Source: Actinomycetes bacterium (lineage in GTDB: Bacteria; Actinomycetota; Acidimicrobiia; Acidimicrobiales; RAAP-2). Taken from it: a DNA stretch of 10,984 bases. Within the stretch, counting starts at the first letter, position 1. Each line of letters starts with the position of its first letter. The stretch lies in the NCBI GenBank assembly GCA_021805305.1, contig JAJZFO010000020.1:1-10984 (forward strand), written 5' to 3'. Of this stretch, positions 1-6,290 are shown piece after piece. The position numbers and the translations under genes were made by a program. The notes under the pieces were generated by a model. The model saw only the letters and a program-made list of their open reading frames with translations, was not told the origin of the DNA and did no database searches.

Positions 1-504
1 ATTGAGCGTGGCCACGCTCTGGTGGTACGCGTCCAAAAGCCGGTCCGGGTTCGGGCGACGCGCGTCCTCGGTGAAGTCCTCGTGGTTCACGATGTGCCCA
101 CGGAACGAGTCCAGACGCACGCCGTCTCGTTCCTCGAAGTGGTCCGAACGTGGCTTGGCGAACTGGCCGGCGATCCGGCCGACCTTGATGACCGGCACCC
201 CCGCGGCGTAGGTCAACGCCACGGCCATCTGCAAGATCACCTTGAGCTTGTCGCGAATGGCGTCGGCCGAGGAGTCGGCGAAGGACTCCGCGCAGTCACC
301 GGCCTGCAGTAGGAAGGCGTCGCCGCGCGCGGCTTGGGCCAGTTGTTGGGTCAGTCGCCGGGCCTCGCCCGCGAAGACCAGGGGGGGCTGGGCCGCCAAC
401 TGACTCTCGACGCGCGCGAGGTGTTGGGGGTCGGGCCACTGGGGGCTCTGCGCCGCGACGTGCTCTCGCCAACTCGCGGGGTTCCATGTCGGAGTGGGGG
501 CCAT
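1..504 (-). CDS. aroG: Class II DAHP synthase, N-terminal part (cut by window edge)
   Basis: This enzyme condenses phosphoenolpyruvate with erythrose 4-phosphate to make DAHP, the first step of the shikimate pathway to aromatic amino acids. Only the first 168 residues are present; the frame stays open to base 1. Family landmarks are an N-terminal W-P-x-S-W-R segment (residues 7-12), the PPLVFAGE stretch (40-47), [11 protein letters not shown] (65-75, with C71 at the position of the metal-binding cysteine of class II enzymes), [24 protein letters not shown] (97-120) and SFRGHIVN (133-140). It is the plant/Mycobacterium type, not the E. coli AroFGH type. The ATG at 504 gives a normal N terminus for the shorter members of the family. 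The gene diverges from nadD, and its start lies six bases downstream of a TAGCCT box, which suggests a leaderless transcript. Confidence 0.95.
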   Translation of the reverse strand, partial: MAPTPTWNPASWREHVAAQSPQWPDPQHLARVESQLAAQPPLVFAGEARRLTQQLAQAARGDAFLLQAGDCAESFADSSADAIRDKLKVILQMAVALTYAAGVPVIKVGRIAGQFAKPRSDHFEERDGVRLDSFRGHIVNHEDFTEDARRPNPDRLLDAYHQSVATLN

Positions 505-540
505 CCTCTAAGGCTAGAGGTTTCGTCGAAGAGTCGGCAA
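505..540 (-). promoter_or_regulatory. Predicted leaderless promoter of the DAHP synthase gene
   Basis: Read on the minus strand, TTGCCG (535-540) is followed by an 18-base spacer, TAGCCT (511-516), six bases, and then the ATG at 504. A sigma-70-type -10 box at this distance would start transcription at or next to the start codon, so the mRNA would be leaderless. The bases between box and ATG contain a purine run, but it is too close to act as a Shine-Dalgarno site. The -10 box lies inside the inverted repeat CCTCTA-aggc-TAGAGG (505-520), and the -35 box overlaps the 10-base palindrome GGCAATTGCC (536-545). Either could be an operator; this is inference. Confidence 0.55.
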
Positions 541-549
541 TTGCCCCGG

Positions 550-562
550 TAGGCTGTCGGCG
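550..562 (+). promoter_or_regulatory. Predicted -10 box of a leaderless nadD promoter
   Basis: TAGGCT at 550-555 is followed by exactly six bases and the GTG start of nadD at 562. No Shine-Dalgarno sequence precedes the GTG. The spacing matches leaderless actinobacterial promoters and is the same as for the DAHP synthase, xer and rseP starts in this window. No convincing -35 box is visible 16-18 bases upstream. Confidence 0.5.
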
Positions 563-1131
563 TGCCTCTGCGTCGTCTCGGTCTCTTCGGGGGCACGTTC
601 GATCCGCCCCACTACGGTCACGTGGCGGCGTTGAGTGCGGCGGCGGCCAGTGGCCGTTTCGACGTCATCGAAGTGACCGTCGCCGGCGACCCGTACCGCA
701 AGAGTGCGCTGGGACCTGTACATTCGGCGATGTTGCGCCTGGCCATGGCGCGCGTCGCCTTCGAGCACCTCGCTCTGGTGCGCGTGAGCGACCGCGAGAT
801 CACCCGTCCCGGACCCTCCTACACCTTCGACACGGTCGTGGAGTTGCTCGAGGAGGCCCAGGAGGTGGATCTCTTGATCGGGGCGGACCTAGTGAGCCAG
901 TTACCGACGTGGCACCGCGCCGAGGAGCTACGCGACCTGGTGGACGTGGGAGTCGTACCGCGTCCGGGTGCGTTGCTCGAGGCCCCTGCGGGCTGGCGCT
1001 GCTACGAGATCCTCATGCCCCCCGTCGATCTGTCCAGTACTTTCCTGCGCGAAACGCCTCTGGACCTCGAGGCGTTGAAATTGTTCATGCCCGAAGAGGT
1101 AATTGCCATTTATCAGGGTGCCAGGGAGTAA
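562..1131 (+). CDS. nadD: Nicotinate-nucleotide adenylyltransferase
   Basis: NadD transfers AMP from ATP to nicotinate mononucleotide to make deamido-NAD, the next-to-last step of NAD synthesis in the cytosol. The 189-residue product has the nucleotidyltransferase motif GGTFDPPHYGH at residues 10-20 (the GxFDPxHxGH signature that binds ATP), the segment SYTFDTV (86-92) typical of NadD, LLIGADLVSQLPTWHRAEEL (104-123), and SSTFLR (158-163), the second ATP-binding motif (ISSTxIR form). Length is normal for the family. GTG at 562 is chosen because it places the GGTFDP motif at the usual distance from the N terminus and sits six bases after a TAGGCT box. The neighbouring rsfS, one small gene away, is a common nadD partner. 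Confidence 0.96.
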   Translation: MPLRRLGLFGGTFDPPHYGHVAALSAAAASGRFDVIEVTVAGDPYRKSALGPVHSAMLRLAMARVAFEHLALVRVSDREITRPGPSYTFDTVVELLEEAQEVDLLIGADLVSQLPTWHRAEELRDLVDVGVVPRPGALLEAPAGWRCYEILMPPVDLSSTFLRETPLDLEALKLFMPEEVIAIYQGARE

Positions 1132-1142
1132 TGTAGGGCGCA

Positions 1143-1322
1143 ATGGCGGTTCGAGCGTTCGATATCTCAGACGTGGCCTCGGCATCGGTGACGGTGCTCG
1201 AGCGTGCGCCGCGCACCCGTCGTGACGCACGTCGGTTACGGCAGCGCCACGCGGTGGCGGGCATCATGGCCGTGAGCATTCCCTTCGCCGTGGCACTCAT
1301 CGTTCTGGGAGTGGGCAACTGA
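1143..1322 (+). CDS. Unrecognised small membrane protein, 59 residues
   Basis: A frame from ATG 1143 to TGA 1320-1322 encodes 59 residues. I do not recognise the family. The N-terminal half is polar and strongly basic around residues 20-36 (an ER-APRTRRDARRLRQRH stretch). It is followed by one hydrophobic segment of about 20 residues (roughly 37-57, beginning AVAGIMAV and ending ALIVLGVG). The positive-inside rule predicts a cytosolic N terminus with a single C-terminal membrane helix. It fills the space between nadD and rsfS, starting 11 bases after the nadD stop; its TGA overlaps a CTG that could start rsfS. In some other actinobacteria this slot holds a membrane-anchored LytR-CpsA-Psr protein, but no such domain is present here. 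The start has only a weak AGGG upstream. Support is the open frame, GC-rich third positions and fit between neighbours; no homology is claimed. Confidence 0.6.
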   Translation: MAVRAFDISDVASASVTVLERAPRTRRDARRLRQRHAVAGIMAVSIPFAVALIVLGVGN

Positions 1323-1381
1323 GCGAGATCGTCACCGGCGGCGGCACCCTTCGCGGTCCGCAAGATCCATTCGTCACCCGC

Positions 1382-1720
1382 GTGATCGACGCCGTCGTGG
1401 AGGGGGCTGAGGAGAAGCTCGGCGTCGACACCGTCGTGCTGGACCTGCGCGAGTTCGTTGATTCCTTCGACGCCCTGGTCGTGACGGGGGGGCGCAACGA
1501 TCGACAGGTTCGCGCCATCGCCGAAGAGGTGGAACGTCGGGTGGAACTGGCGATGGGCCTCAAGCCGACCCGGGTCGAGGGATGGTCGAGTGCGGAGTGG
1601 ATCGCCTTGGACTACGGCGACGTGATCGTGCACGTGTTCGATCTCGAAACCCGCGACTACTACGATCTCGAACACCTCTGGAGCGCCGCCCCGGCATTTC
1701 GTCGCGCCCACCAGCACTAA
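1382..1720 (+). CDS. rsfS: Ribosomal silencing factor RsfS (RsfS/YbeB/Iojap family)
   Basis: RsfS binds ribosomal protein L14 on the 50S subunit and blocks joining of the 30S subunit, reducing translation in nutrient shortage. From GTG 1382 the product has 112 residues with the family core: VVLDLREFVDSFDALVVTGG (18-37), RNDRQVRAIAEEVE (38-51), DYGDVIVHVF (77-86) and RDYYDLEHLW (91-100). This start gives a rather short N-terminal helix and has no Shine-Dalgarno site. The same frame remains open upstream to a stop at 1223, but contains no ATG, GTG or TTG before 1382. A CTG at 1319, overlapping the stop of the preceding small gene and preceded by GGGAG (1307-1311) seven bases away, would give 133 residues. 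Function is secure; the start is uncertain. The gene converges on the GerMN lipoprotein gene, and the two stop codons overlap. Confidence 0.9.
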   Translation: MIDAVVEGAEEKLGVDTVVLDLREFVDSFDALVVTGGRNDRQVRAIAEEVERRVELAMGLKPTRVEGWSSAEWIALDYGDVIVHVFDLETRDYYDLEHLWSAAPAFRRAHQH

Positions 1721-2295
1721 CCCTTCTTGAGGAACGCCACGTCGGCGGTGGTGATGAGCGACACCGTGGCTCCCGAGGCCAACTTGAGCGAGTAGGGGAC
1801 CTGATTGATCGAGATACGCACCCCCTGGGTGGCTCCCATGGAGGCGGCCGCGAACACCAACTGGCCCACGGCGATGCGCTGAGCGTCGAGCGACAGCTGG
1901 CTCAGCGCCTTGCTCACGTCGATGAGGGCCACGCCGTCGTGGATGGTGGCCTGATTCACGGTCATGGTGGTGGGGACCTGGGTCGTGATGCCCGCGGCCA
2001 TCTCGACGGGGTCGGGACCCTGCGTCTCGTAGTAGAGAACGGCGAACAGGCTCGGGGGTGCCGTCATCAAACGCGAGACCTCGACCAGGTGTCCGGAACG
2101 GTCGAGGAGGAAGATGCTGTGCTGGACCCATCGGACCTGGGCGTAGTCGGTGAAGGGGATCGTGGGCTCCAACAGTCCCAGGGGCACGTCACCGACCCCG
2201 ATCACCGTCGGCGAGGAGGACGTGGACACCAGGTTGCACCCACTGAGGCATAGGGAGCAACCCAGTATCACGAGCAGTCGGCGCCAGGTCCTCAT
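1717..2295 (-). CDS. GerMN-domain lipoprotein, short LpqB-like
   Basis: This 192-residue secreted lipoprotein has a basic start (MRTWRRLL), a hydrophobic core and a clear lipobox LSGC at 17-20, so C20 should be lipidated after signal peptidase II cleavage. The rest is predicted to lie outside the membrane. Residues about 75-175 resemble a GerMN domain: LFAVLYYE (83-90), a T-Q-V-P-T-T-M-T turn, GVALIDVSKAL (121-131), and QRIAVGQLVFAAAS followed by GVRISINQ (158-165). ATG 2295 overlaps the kinase stop by four bases (ATGA). In mycobacteria, LpqB, which also carries GerMN, follows mtrA-mtrB and is reported to act on MtrB; position and domain suggest a similar accessory role. LpqB proteins are near 580 residues with a second large C-terminal domain that is missing here. 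GerMN assignment rests on sequence pattern only. Confidence 0.8.
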   Translation of the reverse strand: MRTWRRLLVILGCSLCLSGCNLVSTSSSPTVIGVGDVPLGLLEPTIPFTDYAQVRWVQHSIFLLDRSGHLVEVSRLMTAPPSLFAVLYYETQGPDPVEMAAGITTQVPTTMTVNQATIHDGVALIDVSKALSQLSLDAQRIAVGQLVFAAASMGATQGVRISINQVPYSLKLASGATVSLITTADVAFLKKG

Positions 2296-3680
2296 GAGGG
2301 GAACTCCACGAGCGGCAGATCGATCTGGAAGCGCGCTCCGCCCTCGGGGCTGGTGGTGGCACGAATCTCGCCTTCGAGGGATTTGACGTGCTCGCGCACC
2401 AGGGCCAGTCCGAGGCCCGTGCCACGCACCACACTGCGGTCGTGGGCGGCGGGCCCGCGGTAGAAGCGCTCGAAGACGTGCTCCTGGTCGGTCGCGGCGA
2501 TGCCCGGACCGGCGTCGTCGACGTTGAGTTCGACGTGCGAGTCGCGCGCGACGAGGCGTATGGCGACGACACCGCCGGCGTAGTGCTGCGCGTTGTCCAT
2601 CAGGTTCGCGATGATGCGCTCGAATCGTCGGCGATCGACGAGCACACGGGCGTCGTTCAGGCGCGGGTCGATCTCCACGGGGGGCTCGGCGCCACCGAGG
2701 CGACGGGTCACCGAGCGCACGGCCTGGCGAGTCAGTTCGCCGATCGAGATGGCCTCGAGGCTGAGCGAGTTGGCCCCCGCGTCGGAGCGAGAGAGCTCGA
2801 TGAGGTCCTCGATGAGGCCCTGGAAGACTTGGATTTCCGCACTGAGTAGCGAGAGGCTCTCCTGGGCGGCCGGCGCGAGTTCGTCGCGGTGCTGTTCGAG
2901 GACCGACGCGGACATCGCCAGGGCGGTCAGCGGGGAGCGCAACTCGTGGCTGACGTCGCTCGCGAAGCGCGCGTCGCGTTCGAGTTTGGTGACCAGCTGG
3001 TTCACCATCGTGTTGAACGACTCGGTCAACTGCTCGACCTCGGAGCCGGCGTGGGTGGTGGGTAGTCGGGTGGCGAAGTCGCCCCCGGCGATGCGCGCGG
3101 CCGCGTCCGAGACCACCACCAGCGGTCGTAGGGTGCGCCGCGAGACCCAGATGCCCCCCGAGGCGCCCAGGATCGTCGTGAAGAGCGCCGCTGAGCCGAT
3201 GACGATCAGGAGAACCCGCAGGTTGTGCTCGAGCCCGTTGAGTTGCCACACCTCGAACACCTGGATCTGCACGGACGGCATGGGGATGCCCACCACGAAG
3301 TCCAGGTCCGAGAGGATCATGCGCGTCTCGGTGGTGACGTGACCCTCGTTGGCCGCGCGCATCGCCGCGGGGGAGATGTCGGCGGACGGAACGAGGGAAC
3401 TAAGGGTCTGCCACTGTCCCGCGATGCGCAAGATGAGCGTCGAGTTGGCCGACTGCTCGATCGAGTTGATCTCACTGTCCAAGGTCAGTGGGGCGGTGTA
3501 GATGGTGTTGCGGATCAGGGCGGCGTTGACGTAGCTCTGCTGGAGGTCGGTCTGCTGCTGTTCTGAGATGAGGACGTCGCGAACCCCGAAGAACGTCAGT
3601 GTGCCCAACAGCGAGCTCAGCAACAGCGTCCCGAGTCCGAAGATCAGGATCAGACGAAGTCGCAGGCTCCGACTGGGCAC
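2292..3680 (-). CDS. mtrB: Sensor histidine kinase, MtrB-like
   Basis: This membrane sensor kinase autophosphorylates and passes phosphate to the response regulator encoded just upstream. The 462 residues form a standard layout: a first membrane helix (about 8-32), an extracytoplasmic sensor region (about 33-150), a second helix (about 154-178), a HAMP linker (about 178-232), a HisKA dimerisation segment with SHELRSPLT (H245 is the phosphorylated histidine), and an ATPase domain with N box around NLMDNAQHY (N363), G1 box DDAGPGI (388-394), F box FERFYRG (403-409) and G2 box GTGLGL (420-425). The start is GTG 3680, sharing one base with the regulator's TAG stop (TAGTG), which implies coupled translation. 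The MtrB symbol rests on similarity of organisation and on the MtrA-like partner and GerMN lipoprotein; a different two-component kinase in the same subfamily remains possible. Confidence 0.9.
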   Translation of the reverse strand: MPSRSLRLRLILIFGLGTLLLSSLLGTLTFFGVRDVLISEQQQTDLQQSYVNAALIRNTIYTAPLTLDSEINSIEQSANSTLILRIAGQWQTLSSLVPSADISPAAMRAANEGHVTTETRMILSDLDFVVGIPMPSVQIQVFEVWQLNGLEHNLRVLLIVIGSAALFTTILGASGGIWVSRRTLRPLVVVSDAAARIAGGDFATRLPTTHAGSEVEQLTESFNTMVNQLVTKLERDARFASDVSHELRSPLTALAMSASVLEQHRDELAPAAQESLSLLSAEIQVFQGLIEDLIELSRSDAGANSLSLEAISIGELTRQAVRSVTRRLGGAEPPVEIDPRLNDARVLVDRRRFERIIANLMDNAQHYAGGVVAIRLVARDSHVELNVDDAGPGIAATDQEHVFERFYRGPAAHDRSVVRGTGLGLALVREHVKSLEGEIRATTSPEGGARFQIDLPLVEFPS

Positions 3681-4354
3681 TAGAGCACCAACTTGTACCC
3701 CGCGCCCCGTACGGTCAACAGGTGCACCGGAACCGCGGGATCGGGCTCAATCTTCATCCGCAGGCGTCGCACGTGCACGTCGACCAGTCGACTGTCGCCG
3801 AAGTAGTCGTATCCCCACACCCGTTCGAGAAGGTCCTCTCGTGAGAGGACCTTGCCATTGACTTTGGCGAGGTCCACCAGGAGTCGAAATTCCGTCGACG
3901 TCAAGTGCAACTCGGTGCCGTCGGCGTGGCGCACCACGCCCTCATCGGGAATGACGTGCAGCTCGCCGATGTGAAAGGCCCGGGTCGCCGCATCGGGCCG
4001 TCGTCGCAGGTGCGCGCGAACCCTCGCCAGCAACTCCAAGGGCACGAAGGGCTTGGTCACGTAGTCGTCGGCCCCCGACTCGAGGCCCTTGATCACGTCA
4101 GACGTGTCGTCGCGCGCCGAGACGATCACGATGGGCAGGTCGGAGCGCGAGCGAAGGGCCACGCACGTGTCGAACCCCGACATCCCGGGCAGCATGATGT
4201 CCACGATGGCCACGTCGGCGTTGCGCTTCTCGAACAGGCCGACACCCTCTTCACCATTGGACGCGTCATCCACGTCGTAGCCCTCGCCGCGGAACATCAG
4301 GCGTAGCGCGGTGCGGATGTGCTCGTCATCTTCCACGATCAAGATCCGTGACAC
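3680..4354 (-). CDS. mtrA: OmpR-family response regulator, MtrA-like
   Basis: This DNA-binding regulator is activated by phosphorylation from the kinase encoded next to it. The 224-residue product has a receiver domain (1-115) with acidic pocket D9-D10, phosphoacceptor D52 in VDIMLPGMSG, switch residue S79 and conserved K101 in SGADDYVTKPF. A winged-helix OmpR/PhoB DNA-binding domain follows (about 128-224) with LTSTEFRLLVDL, LLERVWGY and RLVDVHVRRLRMKI, ending in LTVRGAGYK. The pattern closely follows mycobacterial MtrA, which controls cell-wall, division and replication genes. GTG 4354 is chosen because it gives the normal N terminus SRILIVEDD and has AAGGAG (4360-4365) five bases upstream; an ATG at 4405 would add 17 residues with no receiver-domain character. 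It is the first gene of a three-gene operon and diverges from the xer gene. Confidence 0.92.
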   Translation of the reverse strand: MSRILIVEDDEHIRTALRLMFRGEGYDVDDASNGEEGVGLFEKRNADVAIVDIMLPGMSGFDTCVALRSRSDLPIVIVSARDDTSDVIKGLESGADDYVTKPFVPLELLARVRAHLRRRPDAATRAFHIGELHVIPDEGVVRHADGTELHLTSTEFRLLVDLAKVNGKVLSREDLLERVWGYDYFGDSRLVDVHVRRLRMKIEPDPAVPVHLLTVRGAGYKLVL

Positions 4355-4365
4355 TGATTCTCCTT
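4355..4365 (-). promoter_or_regulatory. Shine-Dalgarno site fixing the mtrA-like start
   Basis: On the minus strand AAGGAG (4365 down to 4360) lies five bases before GTG 4354. This strong site decides between GTG 4354 and the upstream in-frame ATG at 4405, and shows this mRNA has a leader, unlike the divergent xer gene. Confidence 0.75.
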
Positions 4366-4415
4366 GCCTCAGACCCCACACTAGTGAGCGACCACCGATA
4401 TGCACCCGGCGTCAC

Positions 4416-4428
4416 TAACCTTGGAGTG
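4416..4428 (+). promoter_or_regulatory. Predicted -10 box of a leaderless xer promoter
   Basis: TAACCT at 4416-4421 is followed by six bases (TGGAGT) and the GTG start at 4428. The spacing is identical to that at nadD and the DAHP synthase gene. The intervening GGAG is too close to GTG to be a useful Shine-Dalgarno site. No clear -35 box is visible. Confidence 0.5.
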
Positions 4429-5333
4429 TGAGCCGCGACGTCGATGTCGAGAGCGAGTTCCGCGCGTGGTACGTGCGGGAATTCTCTACGACGATGCGCG
4501 CCCTCGATCGCTCGCCCGACACCACGCGCGCCTATCGCGGCGACGTCGTGCGCTTCGCGCGCTGGGCCAGCGAACGCGGCGTGGTTGCTCCGCGCGAGGT
4601 CACGCGCCGGACGCTGCGCGAATACTTGGCGAGTATGAACGCGAGCGGGGACGAGCGAACGTCGATCTCGCGACGGCGCGCCTCGCTGCGGCGGTATTTC
4701 TCATGGTTGCTCCAGCGCGGCTTCATCGCCTCCGACCCCGCCGCTCGCCTGTCGGCGCCGCGCCCGGGCGCGCGTCTGCCCGAGATCGTGGGGCGCGCGC
4801 AATTAGAGGCGCTGCTGGATGAGGACTGGGGCGACGACCCGTGGGCCCGGCGCGACCGGGCGGTCTGTGAGGTCCTCTACGGCGCGGGGCTGCGGGTGAG
4901 TGAGCTCTGCGGCCTGGACGTGGACAGTCTCGACGAGCGCCTCGGCGTCGTTCGGGTCCTGGGCAAGGGACGCAAGGAGCGCATCGTGCCCCTACATCGC
5001 GCGGGCTGGGAATCCATCGCGCGGTGGCGCTCGCGACGCGCCGAGGTGGCCTCGCCCGACTCGCCGCGCGAGGCGCTCTTTCTCAATCGTCGCGGTGCGC
5101 GACTGGGCGTGCGCGACGTTCGCCGCATCCTGGACCGACGTCTCGCGTGGGGTCATATCCACCCCCACGCTCTGCGCCATACCTACGCGACCCACCTCCT
5201 CGAAGGGGGAGCGGACCTACGGGTGGTCCAAGAGCTCCTCGGTCACGAGAGCCTCACCACCACTCAGCTCTACACCCACGTGTCCAAGTCGCGACTGCAG
5301 AAGATCCACCGCGAGACGCATCCGCGGGGCTGA
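4428..5333 (+). CDS. xerC: XerC/XerD-type tyrosine recombinase
   Basis: Xer recombinases resolve chromosome dimers at the dif site near the replication terminus, working with FtsK at the division septum. The 301-residue length is typical. The N-terminal core-binding domain (about 8-98) precedes the catalytic domain (about 115-295), where all active-site residues are visible: R156 in [13 protein letters not shown]180 in the beta-hairpin LGKGRKER, H247 and R250 in HPHALRH, H273 in LLGHESL and the nucleophile Y282 in [12 protein letters not shown] 4428 is chosen because a SAM-like core-binding domain starts directly after it and a TAACCT box lies six bases before it. A xer gene close to rpsB also occurs in mycobacteria, so it is likely a chromosomal housekeeping recombinase and not an integrase; no att-like repeats or phage genes are near. 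XerC versus XerD cannot be decided from this window. Confidence 0.92.
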   Translation: MSRDVDVESEFRAWYVREFSTTMRALDRSPDTTRAYRGDVVRFARWASERGVVAPREVTRRTLREYLASMNASGDERTSISRRRASLRRYFSWLLQRGFIASDPAARLSAPRPGARLPEIVGRAQLEALLDEDWGDDPWARRDRAVCEVLYGAGLRVSELCGLDVDSLDERLGVVRVLGKGRKERIVPLHRAGWESIARWRSRRAEVASPDSPREALFLNRRGARLGVRDVRRILDRRLAWGHIHPHALRHTYATHLLEGGADLRVVQELLGHESLTTTQLYTHVSKSRLQKIHRETHPRG

Positions 5334-5376
5334 GGTCGGGTCCCGCGGAGCGACCCTCGTCCTCGACGGGTTCGAC

Positions 5377-5382
5377 TAGACT
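5377..5382 (+). promoter_or_regulatory. Candidate -10 box for the rpsB operon
   Basis: TAGACT matches the actinobacterial -10 pattern and is the best candidate in the 156-base gap between xer and rpsB. Transcription would begin near 5389, giving an rpsB leader of about 100 bases. No good -35 box lies 16-18 bases upstream. Confidence 0.4.
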
Positions 5383-5388
5383 GTTTTG

Positions 5389-5489
5389 GCTCTCCCAGGG
5401 TGGGAGGGTGCAGACACACCGCGTGGTTTCGTACGGTCGCTCCTCGGAGTGCACCACGGGGTTGATCAACCGAACGGAAGGACATTTTC
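5389..5489 (+). promoter_or_regulatory. Structured 5' leader of rpsB with Shine-Dalgarno site
   Basis: The gap before rpsB can fold into several stems. The first is CTCCCA/TGGGAG (5392-5397 with 5401-5406). The second is a long-range helix GGTGCA/TGCACC (5407-5412 with 5450-5455) enclosing a small ACCG/CGGT stem (5418-5421 with 5434-5437). The third comes from the perfect 12-base palindrome GGTTGATCAACC (5460-5471), which ends just before the Shine-Dalgarno site GGAAGGA (5476-5482), seven bases from GTG 5490. S2 represses its own rpsB-tsf mRNA through the leader in E. coli; a similar role here is inference, and I know of no described actinobacterial motif of this shape. Structure was judged by eye, with no folding energy computed. 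Confidence 0.45.
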
Positions 5490-6260
5490 GTGGCTCTCGT
5501 CACTTTGCAGGAATTGCTCGATTCGGGCGTCCACTTCGGACACCAGACGCGTCGTTGGAACCCCAAGATGCGTCGATTCATTCTCGGAGAGCGCAACGGC
5601 ATCTACCTCATCGACCTGCGCAAGACGCTGGCCGGCATCGAACAGAGTTACGCCTACGTGCGCGACCTGGTCGCCGAGGGCGGCGTCATCTTGTTCGTCG
5701 GTACCAAGAAGCAGACCCAGGGGCCCATCGAGGACTACGCCAACGCGTGCGGTATGCCCTTCGTGAACCAGCGGTGGCTCGGCGGCATGCTGACCAACTT
5801 CTCGACCGTGGCCGGCCGCGTCAAGCGCATGATGGAGCTGCGCGCGATGCAAAAGGCCGGCGACTTCGAGGGAATGCCCAAGCGCGAGGCGTTGCGCCAC
5901 AGCCGCGAGTTGGAGAAACTCGACCGCAACCTGTCGGGAATCGCCAACCTGGACCGTGTGCCCGACGCGATCTTCGTCATCGACACGAAGAAGGAGCACA
6001 TCGCCGTGACCGAGGCCCGCAAATTGGGCCTACCCGTCGTGGCGGTGGTCGACACCAATTGCGACCCCGACGTGATCGACTACGTGATCCCGGGCAACGA
6101 CGACGCCATTCGTTCCGGCGCGCTCCTGTGCCGATTGATCGCCGATGCCGTCACCGAGGGCCGCTACATCCGCCAGAACCGTCCCGCCGCGGTGAAGGCG
6201 GCCGCCCAATCGACGCCGCCCGCCGCCGCGACCGCTGACGCCGTCACGGCCAACGTCTAA
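5490..6260 (+). CDS. rpsB: 30S ribosomal protein S2
   Basis: S2 is a late-assembling protein of the small subunit and is needed for S1 or mRNA-platform function. The 256-residue product shows the family landmarks [15 protein letters not shown] (13-27), [11 protein letters not shown] (36-46), FVGTKKQ (69-75), [14 protein letters not shown] (91-104), [12 protein letters not shown] (about 159-170) and VVDTNCDPD followed by YVIPGNDDA. The last 25 residues or so form an alanine-rich, low-complexity tail, common in actinobacterial S2. GTG 5490 gives the standard [10 protein letters not shown] start and has GGAAGGA seven bases upstream. It heads the rpsB-tsf-pyrH-frr run and is followed 30 bases later by tsf. 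Confidence 0.98.
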   Translation: MALVTLQELLDSGVHFGHQTRRWNPKMRRFILGERNGIYLIDLRKTLAGIEQSYAYVRDLVAEGGVILFVGTKKQTQGPIEDYANACGMPFVNQRWLGGMLTNFSTVAGRVKRMMELRAMQKAGDFEGMPKREALRHSRELEKLDRNLSGIANLDRVPDAIFVIDTKKEHIAVTEARKLGLPVVAVVDTNCDPDVIDYVIPGNDDAIRSGALLCRLIADAVTEGRYIRQNRPAAVKAAAQSTPPAAATADAVTANV

Positions 6261-6290
6261 CAACGCTCGACTACAAGAGGAGAAGTCAAG

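Noticed and set aside
381..387. Runs of seven G in the DAHP synthase gene (381-387), rsfS (1486-1492) and pyrH (7572-7578) as phase-variation or frameshift sites
   Set aside because: All three frames read through intact into conserved motifs, and such runs are expected at this base composition in essential genes.
1085..2131. Minus-strand open stretch of about 348 codons opposite the small gene and rsfS and overlapping the lipoprotein gene
   Set aside because: Its product is histidine/arginine-rich with no domain, and both rsfS and the lipoprotein frame have clear family motifs there.
2296..3249. Minus-strand frame continuing upstream of the lipoprotein ATG, making a 510-codon open stretch
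   Set aside because: The upstream part is an arginine/proline-rich shadow of the histidine kinase; the lipoprotein signal peptide begins at ATG 2295.
4428..5333. Tyrosine recombinase as an integrase of a mobile element
   Set aside because: Length, XerC/D-like motifs, position near rpsB and the absence of direct repeats, tRNA gene or phage-type neighbours favour a chromosomal Xer protein.
5332..5358. Hairpin GAGGTCG/CGACCCTC right after the xer stop as an intrinsic terminator
   Set aside because: The stem has a bulge and a 12-base loop, and no T-run follows; GC-rich DNA makes such pairings common. Not annotated as a terminator.
5024..6238. Plus-strand open stretch of about 404 codons overlapping xer and rpsB
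   Set aside because: It covers conserved xer and rpsB sequence in another frame, has arginine-rich low-complexity composition, and shows no recognisable domain.
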